DNA from: Actinopolymorpha cephalotaxi
GTDB taxonomy: Bacteria; Actinomycetota; Actinomycetes; Propionibacteriales; Actinopolymorphaceae
Direction: 5' to 3'
Length of the DNA stretch: 64,000 nt
Assembly (NCBI RefSeq): GCF_013408535.1
Contig: NZ_JACBZA010000001.1
Coordinates: 620,001-684,000, forward strand
In this document: one piece after another, positions 16,997 to 27,051 of the stretch
Layout: each line of letters begins with the position of its first letter
How positions within the stretch are numbered: position 1 is the stretch's first letter
Notes under the pieces: model-generated
What the model was told of the DNA's origin: nothing
Database searches by the model: none
What the model saw: the letters and a program-made list of their open reading frames with translations, nothing else
Translations under genes and position numbers: made by a program

Positions 16997-17462
16997 CTCG
17001 CCCAATTCCTCTCGCGTGCCGGTCCGGCCGCCGGTGGAGCGTCCCGGGCGTGGTCCCCGGGTTCGAACGCCGACGGTGCGGGTGGGGAGAGTCTGCCGCA
17101 CGGGCGGCCACCGTGATCGCCCAGGTCGTCACCCGCGGTCAGGGAGACCGACAGGGCCGATGACAGGGCCGATGTGACGGACGCCACCCGTGTGTCAGCT
17201 TCGTCTGGCATGGTGCACCCTTCCGGCGGCACATAGTGGGCGGCGGGGCCAGGTCGGAATGTGTGATCGGCCACACTCCGGCTCCGGGGGTTCTCCGCGC
17301 GCTGCGTACGCGCTCCGAACGCATGGCGAAAAGCGGCCAGGCCGGGCGTTGCCGCGGTGTCCGACAGGTAGTGTCCGGTCACCTTCTGCCACCAAGCCGG
17401 ACCCGGGTGTGCCCGGGGTTTCGCCAGGCGGTGGCCCGGACGTGAGCCGCGGAGCCGCCGCC
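16997..17462. other. Divergent intergenic region between sdhC and the GxGYxYP gene
   Basis: This 466-nt region has no convincing gene; the open frames in it are compositional. It should hold the sdhCAB promoter (minus) and that of the exported protein (plus). The only clear element is the inverted repeat GTGTG-N6-CACAC at 17261-17276, a possible operator; its spacing is two bases too short for a CRP or Rex site. Confidence 0.5.
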
Positions 17463-19613
17463 ATGACAAGGACGTCACCCTTCCGAATACAGCCCGGAAC
17501 CCAGCCCGGAGCCCAGCCGCGAACCCAGCCCGGAGCCCAGCCGCGAAGCCGGCCCTCCCGACGGGCGTTCCTGGCCGGCGGGCTCGCCGCCGGTGCCGCG
17601 GGCACCTTCCTCGCGGTTCCCTCACCGGCGTACGCCGAGCAGGCGCACGGGATCTCCTGGCCGGCGCGGCGGGAGCTGCCGGCGTTCACCCGGCCGAGTC
17701 ACCTGGACGCGCTGATGATGGCCGGTGACACCGCCGAGGACGTGAAGTTGCTGGTCACCACGCTGCAGGGGCTGGTCAACCGCGAGCGGCCCCGCATCTA
17801 CGTCGTCGTGGGCAAACCCAGCGAGGGTGCGGACACCTGGCTGAAGGACACCCACGTCCCGTACACCACGTTCACCGATCCCTGGCAGCTGCTCGACCGG
17901 CACCTGCACCGGGCGAAGGGGATCGTCGTGTACGACCCCGAGGTGGTGGAGACCGTCAACGTCGCCACCACGATCGGCGCGCTGCGGGGCGGGGTGATCG
18001 CCAGTCCCGAGCTGGCCGGCAAGCTCACCGCCGCGCCGTACGACCTGCCCGTGCTGGACGACCTCCGCGGCCGGTTCGACTCCAACCTGGCGGCCACCAC
18101 CTGGGCGTTCGAGCACCTGTGGCCGCGGACCAGCCACCGGGTGCTGTTCGGCGTCAACCCCGGCCAGAGCGTCCCGATCCCGCCGGACAACTGGAAGGAC
18201 TTCGAGGAGGTCGCCCGCGAGGACCGGCCGATCCGCGACTCGTCCAACCGCGCCGTGCACGACCTGGACCTGTCGGCGTTCCTCGGCGGGGACGCCGTCT
18301 ACCTGCGGTTCGCGGACTCCCAGCCGGCCGACGGGTGGGGCGCCGCGGTGCACCAGGTCACCGTGCGGGCCGACGGCACGGTCGTCGCCGACCTCACCGC
18401 GGGCACCGACCCCGAGCGGGCGGCGCTGTTCGACAAGGGCGGGTCGACCCTCAAGCCGCAGTCGGACACCAACGACGCGCACCGGTTCGCCGACGGGACG
18501 AACTACTTCGTCTACCGGCTGGCCGTCCCTGCCGGCACCGCGAAGCTGGTCGTCTCGGTCGACATGTGGAACCAGTACCTCGTCTCCGCCTCGATGACCG
18601 CCCCGGCCGTGTCCTCCGACGACCGCCGCCCGGCTTCCCAGCAGCTGCGCGACTACGCGGTGGCCACCCAGGCGATGCCGTTCTGGCTGGCGTCGAACGA
18701 CAGCCCGGAGGAGACCGCGCTGATGGAGCGGATCTTCGCCGCGGTCGACATGGGTACGCCGTACCTCGGCTGGTTCACCGACGAGTTCAACGGCGTGCGG
18801 CTCGCGTCCCGGCACGGCGTCTACGTGCTGGCCGCGGACTTCCTGGAGAACGCCTCGGTGTTCGGCGGGGTGCGCGCGCCGATCCGGCCGCAGCGGGTGC
18901 CGGCGGCGCCGAAGCTCGCCAACAAGGTCTACCTCAGCTTCACCTTCAGCGAGGGCGACAACCTGCAGTTCGACCAGCACCGGATGCGGCAGCTGTGGGA
19001 CCACCCCGACCGCGGCAGGGTGGCGCTGAACTGGTCGGTCAGCCCACTGCTGGCCGACGTGGCACCGGTGATGATGAGCCACTACCTGACGACCGCGACC
19101 GCCGCGGACACCCTGGTCGCCGGGCCGAGCGGTCCGGGCTACTTCTTCCCGTCGCTGTGGCCGGAGAAGGAGCTGCCGAAGTTCCTCGCCGCCACCCGGT
19201 CCTACCTCGACCGGCCCGGCCTGGACGTGATGTACGCGCTGGACGACCGGCCGGCGCTGACCGACGCCTCCGCCGCGGCGTACAACGACAACCTCGACCT
19301 GCGCGGCATCTTCTACAACATGTGGTTCGTACGCAGCGACACCACCGTGATGGACGGCGACCTGCCGGTCTCGACCCAGCTCGCCATCGGGGACCGCGCG
19401 GTGATGCGGGACCGGATCCTGGCCAACGCGGAGGACTTCGACGGCAGCGCACCGGTGTTCGTCGCGGTGGGCGTACCGGCGTGGGACCTCACGCCGGGGG
19501 ACATCGTCTGGGTGGTCGAGCAGGTACGCGCGAAACTGGGCGACAAGGTGGCCGCGGTGCGCGGCGACCACTACTTCACGCTGCTCCGCGAGGCGAAGGG
19601 CCTCGACGGGTGA
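17463..19613 (+). CDS. Tat-exported GxGYxYP-family protein
   Basis: This 716-residue protein starts with a PGTQPGAQPRTQPGAQP repeat, then a Tat signal (SRRAFLAGG, residues 32-40) with likely cleavage after AYA at residue 58. The C-terminal half holds the signature GPSGPGYFFP at about residue 555, a variant of GxGYxYP, and the preceding YLSFTFSEGDNLQFDQHRM segment. The family is thought to be a carbohydrate-active (glycoside-hydrolase-like) group with an N-terminal GxGYxYP_N domain, but its reaction is not established. A strong terminator follows. The neighbours are not obviously about polysaccharides. Confidence 0.85.
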   Translation: MTRTSPFRIQPGTQPGAQPRTQPGAQPRSRPSRRAFLAGGLAAGAAGTFLAVPSPAYAEQAHGISWPARRELPAFTRPSHLDALMMAGDTAEDVKLLVTTLQGLVNRERPRIYVVVGKPSEGADTWLKDTHVPYTTFTDPWQLLDRHLHRAKGIVVYDPEVVETVNVATTIGALRGGVIASPELAGKLTAAPYDLPVLDDLRGRFDSNLAATTWAFEHLWPRTSHRVLFGVNPGQSVPIPPDNWKDFEEVAREDRPIRDSSNRAVHDLDLSAFLGGDAVYLRFADSQPADGWGAAVHQVTVRADGTVVADLTAGTDPERAALFDKGGSTLKPQSDTNDAHRFADGTNYFVYRLAVPAGTAKLVVSVDMWNQYLVSASMTAPAVSSDDRRPASQQLRDYAVATQAMPFWLASNDSPEETALMERIFAAVDMGTPYLGWFTDEFNGVRLASRHGVYVLAADFLENASVFGGVRAPIRPQRVPAAPKLANKVYLSFTFSEGDNLQFDQHRMRQLWDHPDRGRVALNWSVSPLLADVAPVMMSHYLTTATAADTLVAGPSGPGYFFPSLWPEKELPKFLAATRSYLDRPGLDVMYALDDRPALTDASAAAYNDNLDLRGIFYNMWFVRSDTTVMDGDLPVSTQLAIGDRAVMRDRILANAEDFDGSAPVFVAVGVPAWDLTPGDIVWVVEQVRAKLGDKVAAVRGDHYFTLLREAKGLDG

Positions 19614-19620
19614 TGGCCCG

Positions 19621-19655
19621 GCTCCCGGCCGGTGGCGGACCCGCCGGCCGGGAGC
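19621..19655. terminator. Bidirectional terminator hairpin
   Basis: The arms GCTCCCGGCCGG and CCGGCCGGGAGC form a perfect 12-bp stem with an 11-nt loop between two convergent genes. Confidence 0.85.
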
Positions 19656-19667
19656 AGGGCGGTCGGG

Positions 19668-21839
19668 TCAGCCGAGCGCCTCGCGCAGGAAGTCCAGCTC
19701 CAGCAGCAGGAGGTTCTCCGCGACGACCTCCTGCGGCGTCATGTGGGTGACCCCGGTCAGCGGCAGCACCGTGTGCCGCCGGCCCGCCGCGAGCAGCGCG
19801 GACGACAGCCGCAGCGTGTGCGCGGCCACGACGTTGTCGTCGGCCAGGCCGTGGATGAGCAGCAGCGGCCGCTCCAGCCCGGCGGCCGCGTCGAGCAGGC
19901 TGTTGCGGGCGTAGACGTCGGGCTGCTCGTCGGGGTGGCCGAGGTAGCGCTCGGTGTAGCAGGTGTCGTACAGCCGCCAGTCGGTGACCGGCGCGCCCGC
20001 GACGCCGGCGTGGAAGACGTCCGGCCGGGCGATCACCGCGAGCGCGGACAGGTAGCCGCCGTAGGACCAGCCGCGCATCGCCACCCGGCCCGGGTCGACG
20101 TCGTCGGGGTAGCGCCGGGCGATCTCCTGGACCACCTCCACCTGGTCGTCGAGCGTGCTCCCGAAGTCGTTCAGCACCTCCCGCTCCCAGGCCGGCCCGC
20201 GGTTGGGGGTGCCGCGCCCGTCCGCGACGACGACGCAGAACCCCTGGTCGGCGAGCCACTGGCTGGCGAGGAACGCCGCCCGGGCCGAGCGGACCCGCAG
20301 CGCGTGCGGTCCGCCGTACGGGTCCAGCAGCAGCGGCAGCCGCCGGGAGCCGGGCGTGTGGTCGCGGGGGAAGAGGACGGCGGTCCGCAGCTCGCGCGGC
20401 CCTAGGCGCAACAGGGTGACGTCGGGTGTGAACGGCGGCTTCTCCTGCCGGGACTCGATCCGCCCGGCCTCGGCGCCGCCGCGCAGCACCCGGACGACCG
20501 ACCCGTCGTGGTCCAGCGACTGCGACACCAGCAGCACCGTGCCACCGGACGCCCGGCCCAGGTGCACGCCCGGCTCGCGGGTCAGCGGCGTGACCGTGCC
20601 GTCGAGCCCGACCCGCAGCACGTGCTGCTCGGTGGGTTCGGTGGTGGCCGAGACCAGCACGCCGTCGTCGTCGACGTCGAGGACGGCACCCACCTGCAGG
20701 CCGACCGGCGTCACCGGCTCGCCGTCGAACGCGAGCTGACGGGTCTGCCCGGTGTCCACCGTGGTGAGCAGGCGGCCGTCGGGCAGCCAGCGCGGCGTAC
20801 CGGAGACGATCTCCACCCACGCCGGGTCGCTGTCCTCGCGGATCGCGGCGGTCGCGCCGGACGCCAGGTCGACGGTCAGCACCCGCGCGGACTTCTGGTC
20901 GCGGCTGAGCACGCGCAGCAGCGGCGGGCCGTACGACGTCCAGCTCACGTCGACGAGGTAGGGGTACGCGGCGGAGTCCCAGCGGACCTCGCGGCGCTCA
21001 CCGGCGAGGTCGACCAGCCACAGCGAGACGTCGGCGTTGCCGGTGCCGGCGGCGGGGTAGCGCACCGGGACCGGCGGCTGGTCCGGCTGGGCGGGGTTCG
21101 CGATGTGCCACTGCGGGACCGGCGCCTCGTCGTAGCGCTCGACCAGCAGGGACGTGCCGTCGGGCGCCCACCAGTAGCCGCGTACCCGGTCCATCTCCTC
21201 CGCGGCGACGAACTCCGCCACGCCCCAGGAGACGGTGGTCTCACCCGGCTCGGGTCCCACCAGCACGCGCTCCTCCGGCGTGCCGTCACCGGAGCCCGGG
21301 GACGCCTGGGTGTCCACCAGCCGCAGGCCGGCGTTGGAGGCGTACGCGACGTAGCGTCCGGTCGGGTCCGGGCGCGGGTCGACCACCGGCGCCACCGACG
21401 GAAGCTCGCGGACCTGCCCGCTGTCGAGGTCGGCCAGCCACAGCCGGGACGACAACGCGAACGCGGCGTGCCTGACGTCCCGGTCGCAGGCGTACCCGAC
21501 GATGCCCGCGGCACCCTCCCGGGAGCGCTCGCGGCGGGCGCGTTCGGCGGGGGAGAGGTCCTCCCGGCCGTCGGTGAGCAGCGTCGCGGGGTCCGCGACC
21601 CGGTGCTCGGTGCCGGAGTCGACGTCGTACGACCACAGCTCGATGCCCCGGTCGGTGCCCGAGGGTGCGCGCAGGAACACGATCCGGCTTCCGTCCGGCG
21701 CGATGCTGAACGTACGCGGCGCGCCCAGGGTGAACCGGAGGGTCCGGGCGTTCAGCCGGGGATAGGTCGGGGCGGAGGTGGCGCCCGCGGACTCGGCGGG
21801 TCGCGGCTGCGGTGTGGTCACGAAGGTCGATCCTGGCAT
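19668..21839 (-). CDS. Dipeptidyl-peptidase IV-like serine peptidase (S9B)
   Basis: This 723-residue protein combines an N-terminal beta-propeller with a C-terminal alpha/beta-hydrolase. The substrate-anchoring double glutamate of DPP-IV enzymes is in [16 protein letters not shown]. The catalytic serine is in [11 protein letters not shown] (about residue 593), the aspartate in HGLADDNV and the histidine in GVTHMTPQ near the end. DPP-IV enzymes remove X-Pro or X-Ala dipeptides from peptide N-termini. No signal peptide is seen, so it is probably cytoplasmic. It is divergent from mshB, with 59 nt between the starts. Confidence 0.93.
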   Translation of the reverse strand: MPGSTFVTTPQPRPAESAGATSAPTYPRLNARTLRFTLGAPRTFSIAPDGSRIVFLRAPSGTDRGIELWSYDVDSGTEHRVADPATLLTDGREDLSPAERARRERSREGAAGIVGYACDRDVRHAAFALSSRLWLADLDSGQVRELPSVAPVVDPRPDPTGRYVAYASNAGLRLVDTQASPGSGDGTPEERVLVGPEPGETTVSWGVAEFVAAEEMDRVRGYWWAPDGTSLLVERYDEAPVPQWHIANPAQPDQPPVPVRYPAAGTGNADVSLWLVDLAGERREVRWDSAAYPYLVDVSWTSYGPPLLRVLSRDQKSARVLTVDLASGATAAIREDSDPAWVEIVSGTPRWLPDGRLLTTVDTGQTRQLAFDGEPVTPVGLQVGAVLDVDDDGVLVSATTEPTEQHVLRVGLDGTVTPLTREPGVHLGRASGGTVLLVSQSLDHDGSVVRVLRGGAEAGRIESRQEKPPFTPDVTLLRLGPRELRTAVLFPRDHTPGSRRLPLLLDPYGGPHALRVRSARAAFLASQWLADQGFCVVVADGRGTPNRGPAWEREVLNDFGSTLDDQVEVVQEIARRYPDDVDPGRVAMRGWSYGGYLSALAVIARPDVFHAGVAGAPVTDWRLYDTCYTERYLGHPDEQPDVYARNSLLDAAAGLERPLLLIHGLADDNVVAAHTLRLSSALLAAGRRHTVLPLTGVTHMTPQEVVAENLLLLELDFLREALG

Positions 21840-21886
21840 GCCCGGACCCCGGCGTGCTGGGGGAGCCGGTTGGGGGAGCCGGTCCG

Positions 21887-21892
21887 TATGGT
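21887..21892 (+). promoter_or_regulatory. -10 element of mshB, leaderless
   Basis: TATGGT ends 6 nt before the ATG at 21899. Confidence 0.5.
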
Positions 21893-21898
21893 TGCCCC

Positions 21899-22786
21899 AT
21901 GGCAGACCGCAGAATCCTGCTCGTGCACGCGCATCCGGACGACGAGACCATCGGCAACGGTGTGACGATGGCGAAGTACGCCGCCGAGGGTGCGCAGGTC
22001 ACCCTCGTCACCTGCACCAGGGGCGAGGAGGGGGAGGTGCTCGTCCCCGAGCTCGCCCACCTGGCCGCCGACCGCGACGACACCCTCGGTGACCACCGGG
22101 AGAAGGAAATGGCCGCGGCCATGGCCGAGCTCGGTGTCACCGACCACCGCTGGCTCGGCGGGGCCGGCCGCTACCGCGACTCCGGCATGATCGGGACCCC
22201 CGCCAACGAGCGGCCCGACTGCTTCTGGCGGGCCGACCTGTGCGAGGCGTCCGACCACCTGGTGGCGGTGATCCGCGAGGTTCGCCCGCAGGTGCTGGCC
22301 ACCTACGACGAGTTCGGCGGGTACGGCCACCCCGACCACATCCAGGCCCACCGGGTGGCGACCTACGCGCACTTCCTGGCCGGGGCGCCGTCCTACCGTC
22401 CCGACCTCGGCGAGGCGTGGAGCATCCCGAAGGTCTACTGGGGGGCGATGCCGGAGTCGATGATGCGCGAGGGGCTGCGCCGGCTCCGCGACATGGGGGA
22501 GACGGCGTTCGAGGGTATGGACCCCGACGGCGAGCTGCCGCGGACGTTCGTCCCCGACGAGCTGATCTCGGCCCGCATCGACGGCAACCACCACGTCGAG
22601 CGCAAGCTGGCCGCGATGCGGGCGCACGCCACCCAGATCGCGGTCGACGGGCCGTTCTTCGCGCTGTCCAACAACCTCGGCAACCAGGTCTGGGGCACCG
22701 AGTGCTACCGCCTCGTACACGGCCGCCCGGGACCGGCCGATCCGGCGACCGGTCAGGAGAACGACCTGTTCGCCGGGGTGGCCTGA
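21899..22786 (+). CDS. mshB: Mycothiol biosynthesis deacetylase MshB
   Basis: MshB removes the acetyl group from GlcNAc-inositol, the second step committed to mycothiol, the main low-molecular-weight thiol of actinobacteria. The zinc-site motif HAHPDDE is at residues 10-16 and the later [13 protein letters not shown] holds the third ligand. [20 protein letters not shown] and the 295-residue length match MshB better than the related conjugate amidase Mca. ATG 21899 fits a leaderless mRNA. A small membrane-protein gene follows in the same direction, 29 nt downstream. Confidence 0.92.
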   Translation: MADRRILLVHAHPDDETIGNGVTMAKYAAEGAQVTLVTCTRGEEGEVLVPELAHLAADRDDTLGDHREKEMAAAMAELGVTDHRWLGGAGRYRDSGMIGTPANERPDCFWRADLCEASDHLVAVIREVRPQVLATYDEFGGYGHPDHIQAHRVATYAHFLAGAPSYRPDLGEAWSIPKVYWGAMPESMMREGLRRLRDMGETAFEGMDPDGELPRTFVPDELISARIDGNHHVERKLAAMRAHATQIAVDGPFFALSNNLGNQVWGTECYRLVHGRPGPADPATGQENDLFAGVA

Positions 22787-22803
22787 TCGTTTCCCGCTGC
22801 GCG

Positions 22804-22809
22804 TAAGGT
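22804..22809 (+). promoter_or_regulatory. -10 element of DUF6113-like gene, leaderless
   Basis: TAAGGT ends 6 nt before the GTG at 22816. Confidence 0.45.
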
Positions 22810-22815
22810 CGCCGC

Positions 22816-23268
22816 GTGGCAGCACTTTCGCGCGCGGCCGGACTGGTCGCCGCCGCGGTTCTCGGCCTGGTGGCCGGCACTTGTGGCGTCGCCGCCTCCC
22901 GGGCGAGCCTCACCGTGCTCGGGGTCCGGCTGCCCTACGGCATCGTGCTCGCGCTCGTGGTGGCCGCGCTGCTGTTCGCCCAGTGCAGGTACCTCCTCGG
23001 CAAGGGCGGCGGGGTGGCCGCCGCCCTGGGCTGGGTCGCGCCGGTCGTGGCCGCACTGTGGCCTCGGCCGGAGGGCGACGTCGTGCTCGCCGGCGACTGG
23101 TACGGCCTGGGTCTCGTACTCGCCGGGCTCTTCCTGGTCGGCTGGCAGCTCCTGCGCCGTGGTGACCGCGGCGACCGGACCGGCCCCGGCGGGCCGCGTG
23201 GCCCGCGTGGCCCGCGCGGCTCGGGAGCGTCCGGGAGTACGACGAGAGGAGGGGACCGTGACCGCTGA
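22816..23268 (+). CDS. Small membrane protein (DUF6113-like)
   Basis: This 150-residue protein has four hydrophobic helices (starting at AAGLVAAAVLGLVAGTCGVA) and a charged Gly/Pro/Arg-rich tail. From memory, streptomycetes carry a DUF6113 membrane protein directly after mshB, and this one has the same size and place. Its function is unknown. The tail contains a (GPR)n tract from GGCCCGCGT repeats. Its end overlaps the next gene by 11 nt. Confidence 0.75.
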   Translation: MAALSRAAGLVAAAVLGLVAGTCGVAASRASLTVLGVRLPYGIVLALVVAALLFAQCRYLLGKGGGVAAALGWVAPVVAALWPRPEGDVVLAGDWYGLGLVLAGLFLVGWQLLRRGDRGDRTGPGGPRGPRGPRGSGASGSTTRGGDRDR

Positions 23269-23836
23269 CCACCGGCCCGTCGACCACGACCGGCCCGAGT
23301 CCGGCGCCGCTCACGACCGGCTCGCGCCCGTGGGCGAGGCGGACTACCGCTCCGCGATGGCCCGGTTCGCCAGCGGCGTGACGATCGTCACCACCTGCCT
23401 GGACGGGGTGGACCACGCGATGACCGCCAGCGCGTTCACCTCCGTCTCGCTCTCCCCGCCACTGGTGCTGGTCTGTGTGGAGAAGATCGCGAGGTTCCAC
23501 CCGGCCGTACTCTCCGCCGGCACCTGGGCCGTGTCCGTGCTGACCGACGACGCCCACCAGGTGGCCACCCGGCTGGCCCGCCGCGGACGTCCGCTGCACG
23601 GCCAACTCGACGGCATCCCGGTGCACCGCGGGCGCACCGGGGCGGCTCTGCTGTCGGCCGCCGCGGCCCGGCTGGAGTGCCGCACCGTCGCCGTCCACGA
23701 CGGCGGTGACCACTCGATCGTGGTCGGCGAGGTCGTCGGCACCGACGTTCCGGCCGATCCGGCACCGGCGCTCGTCTACTACGCCGGTGGCTACCACGCC
23801 GTCGGAGCCCGGGCCGACCCTGAGCTCCAGGTCTAG
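23258..23836 (+). CDS. Flavin reductase-like FMN-binding protein
   Basis: This 192-residue protein belongs to the flavin reductase-like, split-barrel family: FASGVTIVTTCLDG, AMTASAFTSVSLSPPLVLVCV and SIVVGEVVG are the usual motifs. Such proteins reduce FMN or FAD for two-component monooxygenases or act alone on small substrates; no partner oxygenase is nearby. The GTG at 23258 has GAGAGGAGGGG upstream and lies inside the end of the preceding gene, which suggests co-translation. Confidence 0.9.
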   Translation: MTADHRPVDHDRPESGAAHDRLAPVGEADYRSAMARFASGVTIVTTCLDGVDHAMTASAFTSVSLSPPLVLVCVEKIARFHPAVLSAGTWAVSVLTDDAHQVATRLARRGRPLHGQLDGIPVHRGRTGAALLSAAAARLECRTVAVHDGGDHSIVVGEVVGTDVPADPAPALVYYAGGYHAVGARADPELQV

Positions 23837-23939
23837 AGCGGCCCGCCCGGCCGACCGGCGTTCTGGTCCTTGATCCGGCAGAACGCCACATCGCGGGCAA
23901 CCTGCCCAAGTGCGCCCGGACCGGAAACGCGCGGGGTGC

Positions 23940-23959
23940 GGTCCCGGCGGAGCGGGACC
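23940..23959. terminator. Hairpin between flavin reductase and VanW genes
   Basis: GGTCCCG and CGGGACC form a 7-bp stem with a 6-nt loop. A possible -10 element TACCCT for the VanW gene follows at 23968-23973. Confidence 0.4.
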
Positions 23960-24042
23960 ACAGCCTCTACCCTTGGCGGAATTGTCACCGAGGCCCGCCT
24001 GCCGCGGACCCCGGCCACGCACCACAGCAACGCGGAGGAGCC

Positions 24043-25935
24043 GTGCGAGAACCGGGCGAACCCGGTCAGCCGACGCCTGAGCCGACCCCCGAGCCGACCC
24101 AGTACCCGTCGGCAGAGCCCGGCCCGGCGCCCGACGAGGAGTCCGCGCCCAGCCGCGGGCGCGTCATCGTCCTGGCGGCGGTAGGCGTCCTCGCCGTGCT
24201 CCTGGGCGGCTACGCCATCCTCGCGATCACCCTCGGGGGCAGCGTCCCGCGCGGCACCTCCGTGAGCGGGGTCGACGTCAGCGGGCTCACCCGCGACCAG
24301 GCCGGCCAGCGCTTGCGCGACCGTCTGCTGCCGAGGGCGGAGAAGCCCTTCCGGGTCGCCGTGCGGGACAGGACCTACACCCTCACTCCCGCCCAGGCCG
24401 GGCTCGTCCTCGACGTGCCCGCGACGGTGGACGCCGTCTACGTACCCCGCTCCCTCAACCCCGTCGAGATCTCCAAGGCGCTCGGGGGTGGCGGCGACGT
24501 CGCGCCCGTGCTCACCGTCGACCACGCCAGGCTGGACGCCGCGGTCGGCAGGCTCGCCAAGGAGGTCCGCAAGGCCGGGAGCCCGGGCGGCATCACGTTC
24601 ACCGGCGGCACCGCCAAGGCCGCCGAGCCGGTGATCGGATACCGGCTGGACACCGCCGGGTCGGCCGACCGCATCGAGCAGGAGTTCCTGCGTACGGACG
24701 CGCCGATCGACCTGCCCGTCACCGAGCAGAAGCCGAAGGTCGGCCGGGCGGAGGTACGCCGGGCCATGCGGGAGTTCGCCACTCCCGCGATGTCCGGGTC
24801 GGTGACGGTGAAGATCAACGACAGGTCGTTCGACGTGTCGTCGGCCGAGGTGGGCTCCGCGCTGACGATGGTGCCCGGCCAGTCCGGCCGGCTGACCCCC
24901 AGGCTCGACGCGGCGGCGTTCGAACGCGCGGTCGCCGACCGGCTGAAGGTCATGGAGATCCAGCCGAAGGACGCGTCGGTGCGGATCTTCGCCGGCCGGC
25001 CGACCGTCGTGCCCGCCACCCAGGGCCAGACCGTCCCGCCGGCAGGCCTCGCGCGCGCCGTGCTGGCCGCGCTGCCGAAGTCCGGGGCGGAGCGGGTCGC
25101 GACCGTCCGGACCCAGGCGACCGACGCGAAGTTCACCACCAAGGATGCGCAGAACCTCGGGGTGAAGCAGGTCGTCGGCGAGTTCACGACCTACTACCCC
25201 CACGCCGCCTACCGCAACACCAACATCGGCAGGGCCGGTCAGCTGATCAACAACCGGCTGATCAAGCCCGGTGAGACCTTCAGCCTGAACGGCATCCTCG
25301 GTGAGCGCACCGAGGCCAACGGCTTCGCCAAGGGGTTCGTGATCGTGGGCGGCCGGCTGCGTGAGGAACTCGGCGGCGGTGTCTCGCAGGTGGCCACCAC
25401 GACGTACAACGCCGCCTTCTTCGCCGGGATGGAGGACGTCGAGCACCGTCCGCACGCCTTCTACATCGATCGCTACCCCGTCGGCCGGGAGGCCACCGTC
25501 TACTGGGGCTACCTCGACCTGAAGTGGCGCAACAACACCCCGTACGGCGTCCTCGTCCAGTCGGTCAACAAGCAGAGCTCGCCCGGAAAGAAGGGCAGCA
25601 TCAGCGTCCGGCTGTGGAGTACGAAGTACTGGACGGTCAAGGGGCAGACCTCGGCCCGGCACAACTTCCGGGAGCCGAAGATCATCTTCGACGAGAAGAA
25701 GGGCTGCGTTCCCCAGGACGGCGTGCGCGGGTTCGACGTCGACGTCGTCCGCCGGCTCTACCGCGGCAGCACGCTGGAGAGGACCGAGACCGACCACGTG
25801 CGGTACAGCCCCGAGGACCGGGTCACCTGCGGGCCCAACCCGAACCCGACGCCGACTCCGACTCCGACGCCGAAGCCCAAGCCTCCGGCCGCGACGACAC
25901 CGAAGCCCCCGAAGCCGCCGGCCGCGGGGAACTGA
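24043..25935 (+). CDS. VanW-family membrane-anchored protein with YoaR-like domains
   Basis: This 630-residue protein has a Pro/Glu-rich cytoplasmic start, one transmembrane helix (VIVLAAVGVLAVLLGGYAILAI), two repeats of the YoaR-type putative peptidoglycan-binding domain (from GTSVSGVDVSGLT and again near KINDRSFDVSS), then the VanW domain with NTNIGRAGQLINNRLIKPGETFS and EELGGGVSQVATTTYNAAF. The C-terminus is a Pro/Thr/Lys tail. It is expected to act outside the membrane on the cell wall, but VanW has no defined reaction. GTG 24043 has CGGAGGAG upstream. Confidence 0.93.
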   Translation: MREPGEPGQPTPEPTPEPTQYPSAEPGPAPDEESAPSRGRVIVLAAVGVLAVLLGGYAILAITLGGSVPRGTSVSGVDVSGLTRDQAGQRLRDRLLPRAEKPFRVAVRDRTYTLTPAQAGLVLDVPATVDAVYVPRSLNPVEISKALGGGGDVAPVLTVDHARLDAAVGRLAKEVRKAGSPGGITFTGGTAKAAEPVIGYRLDTAGSADRIEQEFLRTDAPIDLPVTEQKPKVGRAEVRRAMREFATPAMSGSVTVKINDRSFDVSSAEVGSALTMVPGQSGRLTPRLDAAAFERAVADRLKVMEIQPKDASVRIFAGRPTVVPATQGQTVPPAGLARAVLAALPKSGAERVATVRTQATDAKFTTKDAQNLGVKQVVGEFTTYYPHAAYRNTNIGRAGQLINNRLIKPGETFSLNGILGERTEANGFAKGFVIVGGRLREELGGGVSQVATTTYNAAFFAGMEDVEHRPHAFYIDRYPVGREATVYWGYLDLKWRNNTPYGVLVQSVNKQSSPGKKGSISVRLWSTKYWTVKGQTSARHNFREPKIIFDEKKGCVPQDGVRGFDVDVVRRLYRGSTLERTETDHVRYSPEDRVTCGPNPNPTPTPTPTPKPKPPAATTPKPPKPPAAGN

Positions 25936-25961
25936 CCGCGCCGACCGGCCGGTCGCCTCTG

Positions 25962-26996
25962 TCAGTCCGCCGGGCCGTAGTAGCGGTACTGGTGGTCCAG
26001 CCGGAAGCCGAGCCGGTCGTACAACCCCAGCGCGCCGGTGTTGTCGGCGGCCACCTGGAGGTACGCCCAGGTCGCGCCCAGGTCCCGGCCCCAGGTGCCG
26101 AGAGCCGCCAGGACGGACCGTGCCAGGCCGCGACGGCGGTACGCCGGGACGACCTCCACCGCGCTGAGCCCGAGCCACCGGCCGGTGACGACGCCGCGGC
26201 CGATCCCCACCAGGTCGTCCCCGGCCTCCCCGGCCTCCCCGGCCTCCCCGGCCGCGCTCGCGGTGAGCCGGGCCAGGGCTACGTGGTCGCCACCGCCGAG
26301 CACCTTCCGGGCGGCCGGGCCCGAGCGCCCGTACAGCTCCAGCCAGGCCTGGTCCGGTTCGCCGGCCAGGGTGACCTCGACCGCCGGCGGGCCGGTACGG
26401 GAGAGCACGTCGGCCACCGGCGCGACCCGTACGTCGGTGGTGTCGAAGCCGCGCTTGCCGCTGGCCCTCGGCCGCCAGCCCCGGGCGAGCAGCTCGTCCT
26501 CCAGCGGTGTGCCCACCAGCACCTGGATGCGGGGCGGGAGACCGGCGGCGGCGTAGAACGCGGCCACCCGGCGAAGCGCCTCGTCCAGACCGCAGCCCGG
26601 GTCGCCCGCGGGCACGACGGAGTTGGCCCGGCCGGTGAAGCCGTCCGCCGCCTGCAGCAGCCAGCCGCCGAGCCGCTCGGTCACGGTCGCGGGCCAGCCC
26701 CGCGCGGCGACCAGCGCCAGGTCCGCCCCGCTCTCGGGCGGGTCGCCGCGCCGCGGCCGGCGCGCGGGCGCGTCCGGAACCGGCTTGCCCGCCACCACGT
26801 CGTCCTCGGCCACCTCGACGAGGTGGCCGTCCCGGTGCCGCACGGCCAGCCGTCCGCCGGCCCAGGACTCGAGGACGCCCAGGACGTCGCCGTACACCGT
26901 GCGGCCGTGTTCGACGCCGAGCCGGCGGCGGACGACGACCCGGTGGCCGACGTCGTCAGGGGACAGTGGCACCGTAAATGGACCCTTCGTTGTCAC
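25962..26996 (-). CDS. GNAT acetyltransferase, cg3035/Rv0428c type
   Basis: The C-terminal GNAT domain has the acetyl-CoA motif [17 protein letters not shown] and the end [20 protein letters not shown]. The N-terminal 80 residues look like an SH3-like barrel ([24 protein letters not shown]). Both parts and the 344-residue length suggest the actinobacterial cg3035/Rv0428c group. A (GEA)n insert near residue 252 comes from a 9-bp tandem repeat. It starts with GTG, 55 nt from the divergent ferredoxin gene. The substrate is unknown. Confidence 0.85.
   Translation of the reverse strand: MTTKGPFTVPLSPDDVGHRVVVRRRLGVEHGRTVYGDVLGVLESWAGGRLAVRHRDGHLVEVAEDDVVAGKPVPDAPARRPRRGDPPESGADLALVAARGWPATVTERLGGWLLQAADGFTGRANSVVPAGDPGCGLDEALRRVAAFYAAAGLPPRIQVLVGTPLEDELLARGWRPRASGKRGFDTTDVRVAPVADVLSRTGPPAVEVTLAGEPDQAWLELYGRSGPAARKVLGGGDHVALARLTASAAGEAGEAGEAGDDLVGIGRGVVTGRWLGLSAVEVVPAYRRRGLARSVLAALGTWGRDLGATWAYLQVAADNTGALGLYDRLGFRLDHQYRYYGPAD
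26221..26247 (-). repeat. Three 9-bp tandem copies in the GNAT gene
   Basis: CCGGCCTCC is repeated three times and then partly, encoding Gly-Glu-Ala units on the minus strand. Confidence 0.8.
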
Positions 26997-27020
26997 TGGT
27001 TGTACCGACCTGGCGATACT
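26990..27020 (+). promoter_or_regulatory. Promoter candidate of the ferredoxin gene
   Basis: TTGTCA (26990-26995) and GATACT (27015-27020) are separated by 19 nt and would start transcription about 25 nt before the ferredoxin GTG, leaving room for its GGAGGAA ribosome site. Confidence 0.4.
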
Positions 27021-27051
27021 AGGAGGGTCAGTTCGACAGAGGAGGAACCCG

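Noticed and set aside
17261-17276. GTGTG-N6-CACAC as a CRP or Rex site controlling sdhCAB
   Set aside because: CRP and Rex sites have TGTG-N8-CACA; the spacing here is two bases too short, so only a weak palindrome is left.
17622-19571. 649-residue open frame on the minus strand
   Set aside because: It lies wholly within the GxGYxYP gene, is rich in Arg, Gly and Val from GC-skewed codons, and shows no domain.
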